Positions 1 through 10,249 of a stretch of DNA of 64,000 nt are shown piece by piece. Origin of the DNA: Chlorokybus atmophyticus (lineage: Eukaryota; Streptophyta; Chlorokybophyceae; Chlorokybales; Chlorokybaceae); assembly GCA_009103225.1 (NCBI GenBank), contig RHPI01001507.1:202249-266248 (forward strand), in the 5' to 3' direction. Positions within the stretch are counted from its first letter, which is position 1. Each line of letters opens with the position of its first letter. The notes below the pieces were generated by a model. That model did not search any database. It was not told the origin of the DNA and saw nothing but the letters and a program-made list of their open reading frames with translations. Both the position numbers and the translations under genes were made by a program.

Positions 1-358
1 ACACCTGCACGCGCGCAGCCTCTAGCCATGCACATGTACAAACTTCAACACTGACTGTGCACGTGCACGCAGGTGCTGTGAGTGTGCACACACATGCACG
101 CTAGCAGATTCTGACTGTGAACACACACGCACAATTATTGTATCACCATGCACACACATGCAAGCACCTATCAATCTACACACCTGCACGCGCACAGCCT
201 CTAGCCATGCACATGTACAAACTTCAACACTGACTGTGCACGTGCATGCAGGTGCTGTGAGTGTGCACACACATGCATGCTAGCAGATTCTGACTGTGCA
301 CACACATGCACAGTTATTGTATCACCATGCACGCACATGCACGAATTGCTTGACTCTA
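1..358. repeat. 179-bp tandem duplication, CA-rich
   Basis: Positions 1-179 and 180-358 are near-identical direct copies (period 179) that start with the same ACACCTGCACGCGC motif and diverge near the end of copy 2. The sequence is rich in alternating CACACG/GCATGC steps. It probably lies in an intron or 3' flank of the minus-strand gene whose exons are at 467-683 and from 959 upward. Confidence 0.85.
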
Positions 359-466
359 CACACACATACATCACAGCACACAAACACATTCGCACTGCGC
401 ACACGTGCACATTCTAGCACATGCATGCAGCACGCAAGCTCATCCAGACTGTGCACACACGTGTAC

Positions 467-1340
467 CTGCTGCTGCAGGCGTGGCCTTCTTCTTCTTCGA
501 AGGGGCACTTCGCGCAACATGCTCAGACGTTGGGCAATGCACCGGCGCAGTTTCGGAGTGCGCGGGGGGCTCTTGAGCCGGAATGGGCTCAGTCGGCACG
601 GTGCTGGGCGGCGAGTCGGGGCGTGCGTCTGGCCAAGACATTGCGGGTGCTGGGATGGGCATCTGCAGATCGGAATCACGCCACTGAGTGATGCATGAAT
701 TGAATGCACGCACGCACGCATGCAAGCTCACTCGCACACACACACACGCACTCACATCTGCAATTGCACTCTTACACACACGCACACACTCACAAGTAAA
801 ATCACACTCTCACACTCACGCACGCACGCACTATACTGCACTGCACATACACGCACGCACTCACATACGCAATCACACTCTCACACACACGCACAAACAC
901 ACACACACATACGCATGAACACACACGCACGCACGCATGCACGCACGTGCAATCACACCTGCACCAGACGAGGTCCTGTGGCTGGGTTGGGAGGGATGTG
1001 CTGCAGTAGCTCATGCGCTCGCTGCGCCCAATAGCCATCAAGGGTTACATCCGGTGACGTGGACGCAGCATAGTGCAGTCTACCTGGTGCAGCAGTGGGT
1101 TGACTAGCTTGCATTGCATGCCACAGATGCTGCATGTGCTGAGCGTCCATAGCGAGCAACACAACAAACCACCTCGCAATGCCACCGCCTCCGCCTGCCC
1201 TGCGAACTCCGCCGTCGCAGTCTTTAAAAAAACCCCAGCGTCGGCATGTTTGAAATACACGACAAAAGGTGCGAGTATCAGCTCAGGCTTTGTCGTCCAC
1301 TCAGACGCGACCGCAACTGCCGCGGCCCCCCTAACATTTC
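467..1340 (-). CDS. Unrecognised gene fragment, at least two exons, runs off the left edge
   Basis: Two minus-strand exon candidates join in phase. The upstream one ends at 959 with a CAG|GTGTGA donor and encodes a stretch containing LAMDAQHMQHLWHAMQ and HELLQHIPPNP. The downstream exon 467-683 has a CTCAG acceptor and a CAG|GTACAC donor, and encodes a Pro/Ser-rich linker (PIPAPAMSWPDARP) ending in a KKKK run. Above about 1180 the reading frame is uncertain. One frame reads as protein (KTATAEFAGQAEAV), but joining it to the downstream frame needs an undetected intron or a frameshift. No start codon or further exon is visible and the rest should lie left of the window. I do not recognise the family. 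Confidence 0.45.
688..958. repeat. CA/CG-rich simple-sequence intron
   Basis: Alternating CACACA/CACGCA tract between the two exon candidates of the minus-strand fragment. It gives several overlapping low-complexity reading frames (His/Thr/Arg or Cys/Val rich) that are not genes. Confidence 0.8.
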
Positions 1341-1703
1341 CTAAAGCCGCTCGGGAGGTGGTTTAGGAAAAGTTGATAATGCACTGCAATGCATTGCAGA
1401 CAAATAGCCACGCTGGCATCGAGGTTAAGCAGCTCGATACTAACCGGCGGCCTAATCGACTAGTGTAACTGGTGCCTCCATTAGGTTAGAACGAAAAGCG
1501 CCGCCACGTCTGATAACCGCGAGGCTCGAACCTTAGGTGTAAAGACCCTCTAAGTTGCAACTGTGGGTCCCGTCCAAAACGCTGCGGCGGTGGTGCCGCT
1601 GGCCAAGCTCAGGCTGGGCTGGAGGGCGGTGCAGGTCTAGATGCTAGTTTGTTTGTGTATTACTTGTATGGTTGGCATGGTGTTCACACGGCTTGACGTT
1701 GAA

Positions 1704-2030
1704 GGACCATGCATGGTCCTTTCACGGACCCCGCGGACCATGCATAGTCCGTACCCCACGGGCCAGGACTGCCTGGTCCGCGGGGGACGGACCGTTCCTA
1801 GTCCGTTCGGGGCCCCGCGGCCCGTGAATGACTGGCGCGGCGACGCGCACCACGCATGGTCCGTGCCGCACCATCCATGGTGCTGCACGAACCAGTACTG
1901 TACGCTGGCCCTTGAATGCGGACCAGGTGCGGTCCCGCAGTCCTGTGGCTTTGTTAGCATGCACCGTACATGGTGCCGCATGGTCCGCGCCGCACTATGT
2001 ACGGTGCAGCACGGACCAGTGACCGCGGCC
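1704..2030. repeat. Cluster of GGWCC-centred short palindromes
   Basis: The cluster begins with a perfect 16-bp palindrome, GGACCATGCATGGTCC (1704-1719), and a near copy at 1735-1750. At least ten GGACC or GGTCC pentamers follow within about 330 bp, many next to CATG or CGCGG. The same words reappear at 3255-3375. It is not coding: the reading frames through it are symmetric shadows of the palindromes. The function is unknown. Confidence 0.7.
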
Positions 2031-2129
2031 CTGCCGCTATCATGAGTAGGTAGCAGCAACCTACGTAAGGTACAATAGATTGCCTAACTGCCTGATTGCA
2101 CAAATGCACTTAACGTGTTAATTGACGGC

Positions 2130-2234
2130 GTGTATAGCCGACAGCCGCACCGACTGTCGGCTATACACCGTGGACAGCCGCAAGTGGATAGCGGCAAATG
2201 GTCGGCGGCTAATTGACAGCCGGCCGGCTGTCAA
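2130..2234. repeat. Two inverted repeats (15-bp stem-loop and 22-bp palindrome)
   Basis: Arms 2130-2144 and 2154-2168 are perfect 15-bp inverted repeats around a 9-nt loop. A perfect 22-bp palindrome, centred on CAGCCGGCCGGCTG, occupies 2213-2234. The surrounding 2.0-3.0 kb holds no recognisable gene. Confidence 0.8.
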
Positions 2235-3025
2235 CTAAGCTGTAAGGGGCTGTCTATGCAATAAACATACTTCATAGTACCGTGCGTGTATTTGCAAAAA
2301 TCTGTGAACATGCACCATTAACATGTTCTATGCGTTTATCTAAGTATCTACGTATATGAACATTAAATATATATCATAAAATACATATATATAAAAAGTT
2401 AGCGTGTGCACAAATGGATCCAAATCTTATACGCATTTTAAATTGCTATATCAGCCGTATTATGGGGTGAGCCGTGTTGTACAAGGTATGTCTCATGTAA
2501 ACATACGTGTAAGAAGTATACATAAGTCACGTCACTTATTAAAATAGCCTCTTATGAGACCGCAGAATGATTGAAAGCCCCGACCAAACATTGTGTCCAA
2601 TCAGCCAGTAGATACCTACATTAGTGCCGCAATGCTCGGCGTTCCGTATTTATATCATATAAACGTGTATATGTATATATACGAATGTTTACATATGTAC
2701 ACATGTACATGTGTGTATGCGCACGCAAGCAGGATATTGACAACCCCAAATAAGGTTACATACTCATGAGCAGCCCCCAACAAAGCATTGTAGTTTACAC
2801 ACCTTGGCAGCCGCCGAGTTGCGGCTGCCTGTGTCATCAATAATGACTTAAAATGATGTGATACCGTGGATTAATACTGGTACAGCATATGCCCATTGAT
2901 AGCGCATGCACTGCCTATGGGCCTGTCAATTCACAACGCCGACTTCCTGTGCAATTTCCGCCGCCGACAGTCGCCAAGCGGCCGTCGGTACAGTCTATTA
3001 TGCAAACACTGCACTATCGGTACGT

Positions 3026-3098
3026 GAACATGTAGCTTAATGGTCAGGGTGTCGTGTTTGTATTCCAAAGATCTTGGGTTCGACTCTCGGTAGATGCA
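3026..3098 (+). ncRNA. tRNA-like sequence, possible tRNA-derived SINE head
   Basis: A perfect RNA polymerase III A box (TAGCTTAATGG, 3033-3043) and a B box (GGTTCGACTC, 3077-3086) have starts 44 nt apart, the spacing found in tRNA genes. The putative anticodon loop reads TTTGTAT, which would be a TGT (Thr) anticodon. Acceptor-stem pairing is poor (about 4 of 7) and the anticodon stem is mismatched. A functional tRNA is therefore unlikely. A tRNA pseudogene or the 5' head of a SINE fits better. Confidence 0.5.
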
Positions 3099-4227
3099 TG
3101 CGTTCTTCATTCATCATTTCTAAGACGCTGCGGCCTCGTGCGCTGCAGCCTGCGGCCCCGCAGATTGGGCGTGGCCGGTGCTGCCGGCTCAAGATAGAGC
3201 ACTTTTCCGTCATTTGCATTACATCTGATGCTTATGAATAAATATTGCGGTCAATGGTCCGCTAGCCGGACCAGTAATGATTTTTAAACTAAATATTTGT
3301 GTTAAGTCCCTGGTCCGCAAACTGGCTCGTACCTGGTCCTGACGTGACCGTAAACAGGCCGGACCAGACATGGTCCACGGAATTCACTTAGCAGGGGAAA
3401 ATCCCGGTTCGAGGGTACGGATTTATGGTTCTTTGACGTCAATCGGTGTGGTTGCGGCACGCAGCAAGTAGCTCGCTGCCCGCTGCTCCGTAGCTTGCTT
3501 GCGTCTAGGCCAGCAGCTGCCTGCTGCGCTCTCTCTTGTTATCGCTTTCAAATCCGTTACTAACGCTGCTGCGCTTTTAGGCAAGGAGTTGTGTGTTTAC
3601 ATGGGGAAGTTAAAGGAGAATATGCGTTTTTTGCTGCATCACCCTACGGAACGGATTTGATGGAATTTTGGGATTACTCTGGCTGAGGCAACAACCCATC
3701 CAACCCATCTACCGATTGGAGAAAGCGTGTGCTCACCATCAAGGGAGACGATGAGGAGTCCATTTCAGGTCTACGCGCGTGCTCCATCGAAGTGGAAGAC
3801 TACTCTTGCGAGGAAAGCGGGAAGGGCTTTGTCATAGCTGCGTCAGACCGATGCCAGCAGCCTGACGCAAGCCAGCAGCTTGCTGCCTGCTGCGCTCTTG
3901 CTCTCAATCTCTCCCTTTAAGTCGCTCGTTCTTTGTGTTTGTTGGCGTGTGCGTCGGCGTCAGCATCGGCGTTAATTGTGGTGCACTGTGTTACCTCATT
4001 TGCCGATTCTTATCTTGCGAAAGTTGTGCATTATGCACTATGCTCCCTCATTGCAGTTCTTACCTTGCACTTGATGGTTAATGTGGTGTGGCTGCAGGTA
4101 TGGTGCGCTCGTATTGTTGTCAACATTGATAGCCGATGAAGTTCACCCACTGTGGCAACAAGATCGCACGCTCCCAAGCATACATGCACAGGTGAGCTCA
4201 GCAATGCTTCGTTTGCTAGCGTTATTT
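3099..4227. other. No supported gene; GGWCC and CAGCAG-rich repeats
   Basis: I see no convincing gene. More GGWCC words occur at 3255-3375. Two related CCAGCAGC/TGCCTGCTGCGCTC segments lie near 3510-3545 and 3860-3905. Short open frames here have no recognisable domains. Confidence 0.5.
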
Positions 4228-4280
4228 CCTCATGTGCGATCCAGCAGGCAACTGAGTTGTCTGCTGGATCGCACATGAGG
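4228..4280. repeat. Perfect 20-bp hairpin
   Basis: Arms 4228-4247 and 4261-4280 are perfect inverted repeats separated by 13 nt. The hairpin ends just downstream (in minus-strand sense) of the stop codon of the retroelement protease fragment. Confidence 0.9.
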
Positions 4281-4284
4281 AGTT

Positions 4285-5470
4285 AACCGATACCTCCAAA
4301 GGGTGTTTCCCCATTAGCGGGTTTCACTTCTCCTCCTCGTAATGGTGAAAACCAACCGTAGCGCCATGCAACCTCCTCACTCATGAAGTTGCTGTTTGCT
4401 CCACTATCAACCATAAGGTTGCACTCCCTCCATTGTCCTCGGTTATTGCAAATGCGTGCTAGAAGCTCAGCGTACTTGTTACCTCCTCGCTTGCATGACT
4501 TACCACCATGGGCGTATTCATAGCCACCTCCATTTTCTTCTTTGGTTGCGATGTCACATCCCCAACAGTAGCCTTCTTACCTACTGGGGGAGTCGTTTCT
4601 CTGATCCTCCACGCCATCTTCCTCCATTGCGTTGCGGCGTGCGCAATATGTGTCGCTAGCTGATGCAGACGTTTGCGTGCGCCGCTTCGAGCAATTGAAC
4701 GCCAAATGTTTTATCGAAAATGTTGTGCCGCGCACGTAACACTTGCGCACTCTGCTACCTGCCTCACTACGTCCACCGTGCTTCGCCACGCCGTTACGCG
4801 TGTGTACGGCGCCCACCTCCATTGGTGATCATCAAAAATCAGCTCCACCTTCCTCTGCAAGTTGTGAACTTGGTTCCCTTCGTGTCCATGCATGTCGAAA
4901 GCTTCCCGTAGACTGATCACCACGCTCTTGCTTGCTCCCACGCCTCCAGTCAGCGTTTGTTGCAGAAGACTTGTAGTACAACGCGTTGAGATGCTCCGCG
5001 ATGCGTATAGCTTCCGCTAAAGTTTTGGGGTCCCGTAGCTCCACTTCTTTGCTTCCCAAAGGTTTTAAACCACGTGTGTACTTGTCCAACTGCTCTTCCT
5101 CGGTCATGTTGGGTATGGACATCACCAACCGCTGAAAAGTAGCCGTGTACGCCGTCACCAACCCCGTTTGCACAATGGCTGCAATTTTATCGCGTGCGGC
5201 CTTCACACTCTCCGCGGGAACAACTTAATGCCTGATCTCCAAAGCCAACTCTTCCATGGTGGTCAATGGTAGCGCCAACCCACTTGCAACACGCGTACAA
5301 CGATGTCTCCACCATACAAGTGCTGCACCTTCAAGCAATGTCGCTGCAACCTCCACGTGCGAATGCGTGGGCACCTCCGTGAGCTTCAACCAACACTATA
5401 CTTGCAAAATCCATTCGTATACTGCATCTTCATCACGTTGACTTGACTCTTGAATGGCTTGGGCTTTGGC
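4285..5470 (-). mobile_element. Decayed Ty3/gypsy-type retrotransposon fragment (gag and protease)
   Basis: Read on the minus strand, three parts of a retrotransposon polyprotein survive. About 5470-5210 encodes a gag capsid segment with AATLLEGAALVWWR, the hydrophobic-WW signature of Ty3 gag, interrupted by an in-frame TAA. About 5206-4832 continues the capsid with IPNMTEEEQLDKYTRGLKP and an AEAIRIAEHL helix. Around 4690-4760 a degenerate nucleic-acid-binding Cys/His knuckle remains (HLAFNCSKRR). Near 4440-4285 is an aspartic-protease start, LMVDSGANSNFM, with the catalytic DSG. Stops and frameshifts separate the pieces, and no reverse transcriptase, integrase or LTR pair was recognised. It is non-autonomous and inactive. 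Confidence 0.75.
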
Positions 5471-7147
5471 ACCTTCACATGCACGCGCGAGCTTGATGCC
5501 ATGGGAACTTGTACACGCGCCATCGCATGCTCATACGCCTCGTGTTGTGCTTGTGCCGCCGCTTGAGTGTGATAACTCTTCCCTCAATGCTAAGATGGCA
5601 GCTTGAAGCCATGCGAGCATCCCACATCTCCACTAATACACTACGCTCCGCTTCCGAATGAAAAGTGTAAACGCCCACACTTCCTCTCTCACCTTCGTAA
5701 ACCGTGCTCCCAGATACCAGTTGTAATGGTGCTTGTGCCTTGTCACCTGTGAGTTAGTTTAATCAACAACCCTCTCACCAAGACACGGTATTCACATCAG
5801 AACCTTGCCCCCTCTGCCAAGCACACACGCGCGCCCGGCCACGCGCGTACGCACGGGCATGCGCTCGCAGCTACACACCAACTTGTGTAGCGCCTTGGAT
5901 CGTCATGCAAGCGAGCACACACCAGTGGACACACGCTAGCAACCCCTGCTAACCACCACCAAGCTTGCACACCAGAAACTAGGGAGCTAAAGGTTGTATT
6001 GCACATTGTAGAATGTCGCTTTTATACCTACCAGTCTGCACATGCTACTGTCTTGACGATGCCTGTGCTACACAAAACTAGATTCTAGAATGTTATTGCA
6101 GAACCTTGTAGTATACTTTAAACCTTTTTTACACACCAAAGATCTCCGAATTAGGTGCTCATGTACTACTTGGCGCCAGGCCCTTCCAGAAATCCGGTCG
6201 AGGCCTTCTCGACTGACCCTCCGTTTTCTGGCACCTTCCGGACTGGTCCTGGGGCCCCGGTCGATATCCGTGGCAAACTCATAACTCGCCGATATTTGCC
6301 ACAAGTCATGAAAACGTGGTGCGCAATAAATGGGCCACGAAAAGGTCCTAAAATCATGAAAGTTGGCCTCGACTGTTACAGTGAAGGTGGTGTCGTCAGT
6401 CGCCATCATCAGCGTTGAACCTTATGCTGTGGGTGTCACCGTCGGTGGCCATTGGACTGCCAGCCTGTCCACTGTGTCAACCCGCTGCTCATCACCGCTC
6501 AGCATGCATGCTGTGGTGCCTTGTGTGCCACAGTCACCGCCGCAGGACAACCGCCGCGGGTCAGCTACGTGTCGCTTACGTGATGCACGGGACAATCCTC
6601 CCTCGTATCTAAAACTCACTTTGTTGTTGATCATTGAAGATGAGAAGCCCAAACTGAGACCCACTCGATTGCTATCAGGTCTGGATCAATGCACACCATC
6701 TATCCAGCGCTTGCTACTGCTGATGTGGTGGATCTGCAGTAGATTCTGACGCCCTGCGTCACGCGGGTTACAGGCCCCGCGTAACGCACGATTGCTGCCC
6801 GCGTCCTTCCAATCACTCATCCCACACAACGCGCGCCGTAAGACGCTTTCCAGCGTCACGTGAGAGGCCCTCTGAGGCTTGAGAAGCGTCACGCATCTCC
6901 ATGCACTTCACTACAATCTCATCGTACACATCATTCAGATTGCACTTTTTGCCCCCAACGACACGCTAACTCGGTCATTCTGTGCCCAAAGCAAATGGAG
7001 TGTAGTCTACTGTAGCCAGTATGCCGCTAAGCTGCACCGTTCTGTCTCAGCTGCTTGCCGGTCAGCTTGACAGTGTCGCGCCGCCGGCTAATTGGCAAAA
7101 GCCGCGGGCGGGCATCGGCTTGCCACAGGACGGGGTCCGTCACGGTG
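5471..7147. other. No supported gene between retroelement fragment and amylase promoter
   Basis: Open frames of 60-130 codons occur on both strands (for example 6068-6409 minus and 6363-6749 plus) without recognisable domains or a consistent splice pattern. The stretch next to the gag fragment (5.5-6.4 kb) may be further decayed retroelement sequence, but I cannot show it. Confidence 0.4.
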
Positions 7148-7156
7148 TATATAAAG
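7148..7156 (+). promoter_or_regulatory. Candidate TATA box of the amylase gene
   Basis: TATATAAAG lies about 90 bp upstream of the amylase start codon, an expected distance for a core promoter with a short leader. Confidence 0.5.
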
Positions 7157-7238
7157 TGCTCGGCGCTTGCTGTCAACATCATTGACGTTGCTGCTGGCAT
7201 AGTTGGCTCTGTTGCTGGCATTATTGGAGTTGTCCAGC

Positions 7239-10200
7239 ATGGCGGCGGCGTCGTCAGCGGTGTTTGGGGGGTCTGTGGCCTCGTCTTCCAGGCGGGATGT
7301 GGGAATCAGCAGGAAGCCCGAGGCGGCTGTGCGGTTGGTAGTTCCTGCTGCTGGTGGGAAGAAGGCTGGTGCAGTTCACTGGAGGCAAGCTACACGCTGC
7401 CAGGCTGTGGAGGCTACCTCGCCTGAGACTGTCGCTGCGGGAGCTGCCACCGTCGCCGCTGGAGCTGCTGCCGTGGCAGCTGCCGTTCCAGTGGTCAAGG
7501 AGAAGATTAAGGAGGTCATTGAGGAGAAGGAAGAGGTCCCCCCAGTTGAAGGTGAGCACACTCTTCATGCTCTCACACACTTGATGCTCTCACACACATT
7601 GCCTCACATGCTTGAAACCCTAATTGTTGCATTGCACACGCATATATGTGCATGCTCATGCTCATGCTCGACTGTTGACTGTTGACTTGTCTCACAGAGC
7701 TGCGCAAGTCTATCGATCCTCTGAAGGTGGTTCTCTTCCAGTCCTTCAACTGGGAGTCACATAAAAACGACTGGTATGTCATCCTGAAGAATTGCGTGCC
7801 GGACCTGGCTGCTGCCGGCATTACAGACGTGTGGCTGCCCCCACCTTCCAAGTCGGTTGCCTCACAAGGTAAGCTTGTTGAAGAATACATGTTGTCGTGC
7901 ACATTGTCATACGTATTGTCATGCACGTTGGCACACTGTCACGAACTGTTATGCTCGCATTGTGTTGTTGTCAAGCTGCAATGTAAGTGCACACACACAT
8001 GTGCCCACATGCGCGTGCATGGATACAGGCACAGGCACAGGCACACAGTGCGTGTGTGTGAACGGTAGCAACATGCGTTGTTGGTCATTAAATGCAAGTG
8101 CACAGCATTGTATGCACCTGCATATGCATGCTATCTGTTTGCATCAAATATAATGATGCTTGGTTACCACTAGTCTGCTGAACGTGTCGTGTTGCTGTGC
8201 GTAGGTTACATGCCCACGCAGCTGTACAACCTGGACGAGTCCGCCTATGGCACTGAAGCGGAGCTGCGGGAACTCATCGATGAGCTCCACAAGCATGGCC
8301 TCCGCGCTATTGCCGACATTGTCATCAACCATCGCTGCGCAGACTTCCAGGTATGCTGCATTGTTCAGTTGGCCATTGCATGTCACGCGCGCTTCAACGT
8401 GTGAATTGTGCACACACTCACCTGCGCGCACACATACACGAGTGCACATGCACGCACGCACTCACTCGCATGCACCTGTACACTCATGCACACACATGTG
8501 TATGCGAAAAAGTATCAGATGTAATGTGTGTTGTTGTCTTGCAGGATGAGAGAGGTGTTTGGGCTGTGTTTGAGGGTGGCACTGAGGGTCCCGAGTTGGA
8601 TTGGGGTCCCTGGGCAATCGTGAAGGGCGACGAGTACAGCGACGGCTCGGCCAAGAGCCACGACACGGGAGAGGACTATGGCGCCGCACCCGACATTGAC
8701 CACACCAATGAGCGTGTCCAGCAGGACCTTTCCGACTGGATGCAATGGCTCAAGAACGACATTGGCTTTGATGGCTGGCGATTCGACTTTGTCAAGGTGT
8801 GTGGATGTGCGTGTGCACATATGTGTGTGCAAATGCCTGTGCTCTCGTGTGTGCAAAAGAGAGTCTGCGCTTATGTGTGGGTGTATGCACTTGCGCGGGT
8901 GTCATTCCGTCTGTCTGTTGTGTGCAATGTGCTTACACGTCTCCATTACTTATGCAGGGTTATGCTGGCTGGGCTGTTGGGCTCTATAACGACCGCACAG
9001 AACCTGCCTTCTCTGTTGGCGAGCTGTGGGGCAACTGCACTTATGATGATAGCGGCCTTGCTTACAACCAGGGTAAGAAGCACAATCAGTCTCACCCTGC
9101 ACTGCACACATGTAGAATTGCACATGGTTTGGTCTCAAAGCATACAACTACACCTGTTGCAGTCCATTGAGCATTGCTAACAATTGCTTCCCTTGCATGT
9201 GCAGACTCGCACAGGCAGCAGCTTTGCAATTGGATTGACGAGACGGGTGCCAGCTCTACTGCGTTCGACTTCACGACAAAAGGCATTTTGCAGGAGGCTG
9301 TGAACTGCCAGTACTGGCGCCTGAAAGACCCCAACGGCAAGCCATCAGGACTCATAGGATGGTACCCAAGCAAAGCTGTCACATTCATCGACAACCACGA
9401 CACCGGATCAACGCAGGTATGGCATTTGTATTATTGTCGCGTTCTCTTCCCACTGCTCATCCCACTGCACAGTTGCAGATCCGTCTCAATCTGTACACCA
9501 CACACATCATGCAAGTCGATAGACGCTAGCAGTGTGTGCATGTTTGTTGTACACAAGCATGTGGTATATGTGCCGTAGCATGCACGTATATGTGGATGCA
9601 TTCCACCCACCAACCTGTGTGCATGTGTCATTGTGCGCGCTTGCATTGGTGTGTGCATGTGCGCACGGGTGTGTGCATGTGTGTGTGCCTGCATGTGTGC
9701 GTGAGAATGAGCATGCATCTGTGTCACACCACACAAGTGCTTTCAACTGCATTCTCAATATCTGTCATTGCTCCCCCCTACAGGCGCACTGGCCTTTCCC
9801 TGGCGACAAGGTGATGCAAGGCTATGCTTACATCCTGACTCACCCGGGCATCCCGACGGTATTTTACGACCACTTCTTCGACTGGGGGCTGCGCGAAGAA
9901 CTTCGCAAGCTCCTCGAGGTGCGGCGCCGCAACGACATCAAGGCCGACGCAGCCATCACCATCGGCCCCGCGGAGGATGATCTGTACTTGGCGTACATTG
10001 ATGACAAGCTCATCGTCAAACTTGGGCCGAGGTGAGTACTGGGATATGCTAGACGTGGCTGTGTGTGCGTGAGTGCATATGTGTCTGAGTGCGGGTGAGT
10101 TTGTGACCTGTGTTAAAGGAACAAACACACATTGACCATATGGCACTCTATCTTGCAGATATGATCTCGGGGACTTGACGCCTGATGAGAGCGTGTGGCA

Positions 10201-10249
10201 AGTGGCGGCTGCTGGCGCAGACTACTGCGTGTGGGAGAAGAAGAAGTGA
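7239..10249 (+). CDS. AMY: Plastid-targeted alpha-amylase (GH13)
   Basis: Hydrolyses internal alpha-1,4 bonds of starch, probably in the plastid stroma. Eight exons join in phase: 7239-7551, 7698-7868, 8205-8350, 8545-8796, 8958-9072, 9205-9416, 9784-10031 and 10159-10249, giving 515 residues. The start chosen is the ATG at 7239; an upstream TTG in frame is not credible. Residues 1 to about 70 are Ala/Ser/Arg-rich, like a chloroplast transit peptide, followed by an Ala-rich and charged linker to about 105. GH13 motifs are complete: DIVINHR (199-205), [10 protein letters not shown] with nucleophile Asp291, VGELW with acid/base Glu316, and FIDNHD with Asp398. The catalytic domain resembles plant AMY3 and AMY1. 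Unlike plant AMY3 there is no room for N-terminal starch-binding modules. Introns are TG/CA-rich. Confidence 0.95.

Noticed and set aside
1-358. Possible CRISPR-like or satellite array
   Set aside because: Only two long copies without short repeats or unique spacers, in an intron-rich eukaryotic sequence.
688-1034. His/Thr/Arg-rich plus-strand frames of about 76-104 codons
   Set aside because: Pure translation of CA/CG simple sequence inside an intron; the opposite strand has supported exons on both sides.
1500-1570. Reverse-strand B-box-like GGTTCGAGCCT suggesting a tRNA
   Set aside because: No A box at the required distance and no cloverleaf pairing.
7203-7238. Upstream extension of the amylase reading frame (LALLLALLELSS) as a secretory signal
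   Set aside because: It starts at TTG, not ATG. The first ATG at 7239 gives a transit-peptide-like N-terminus.
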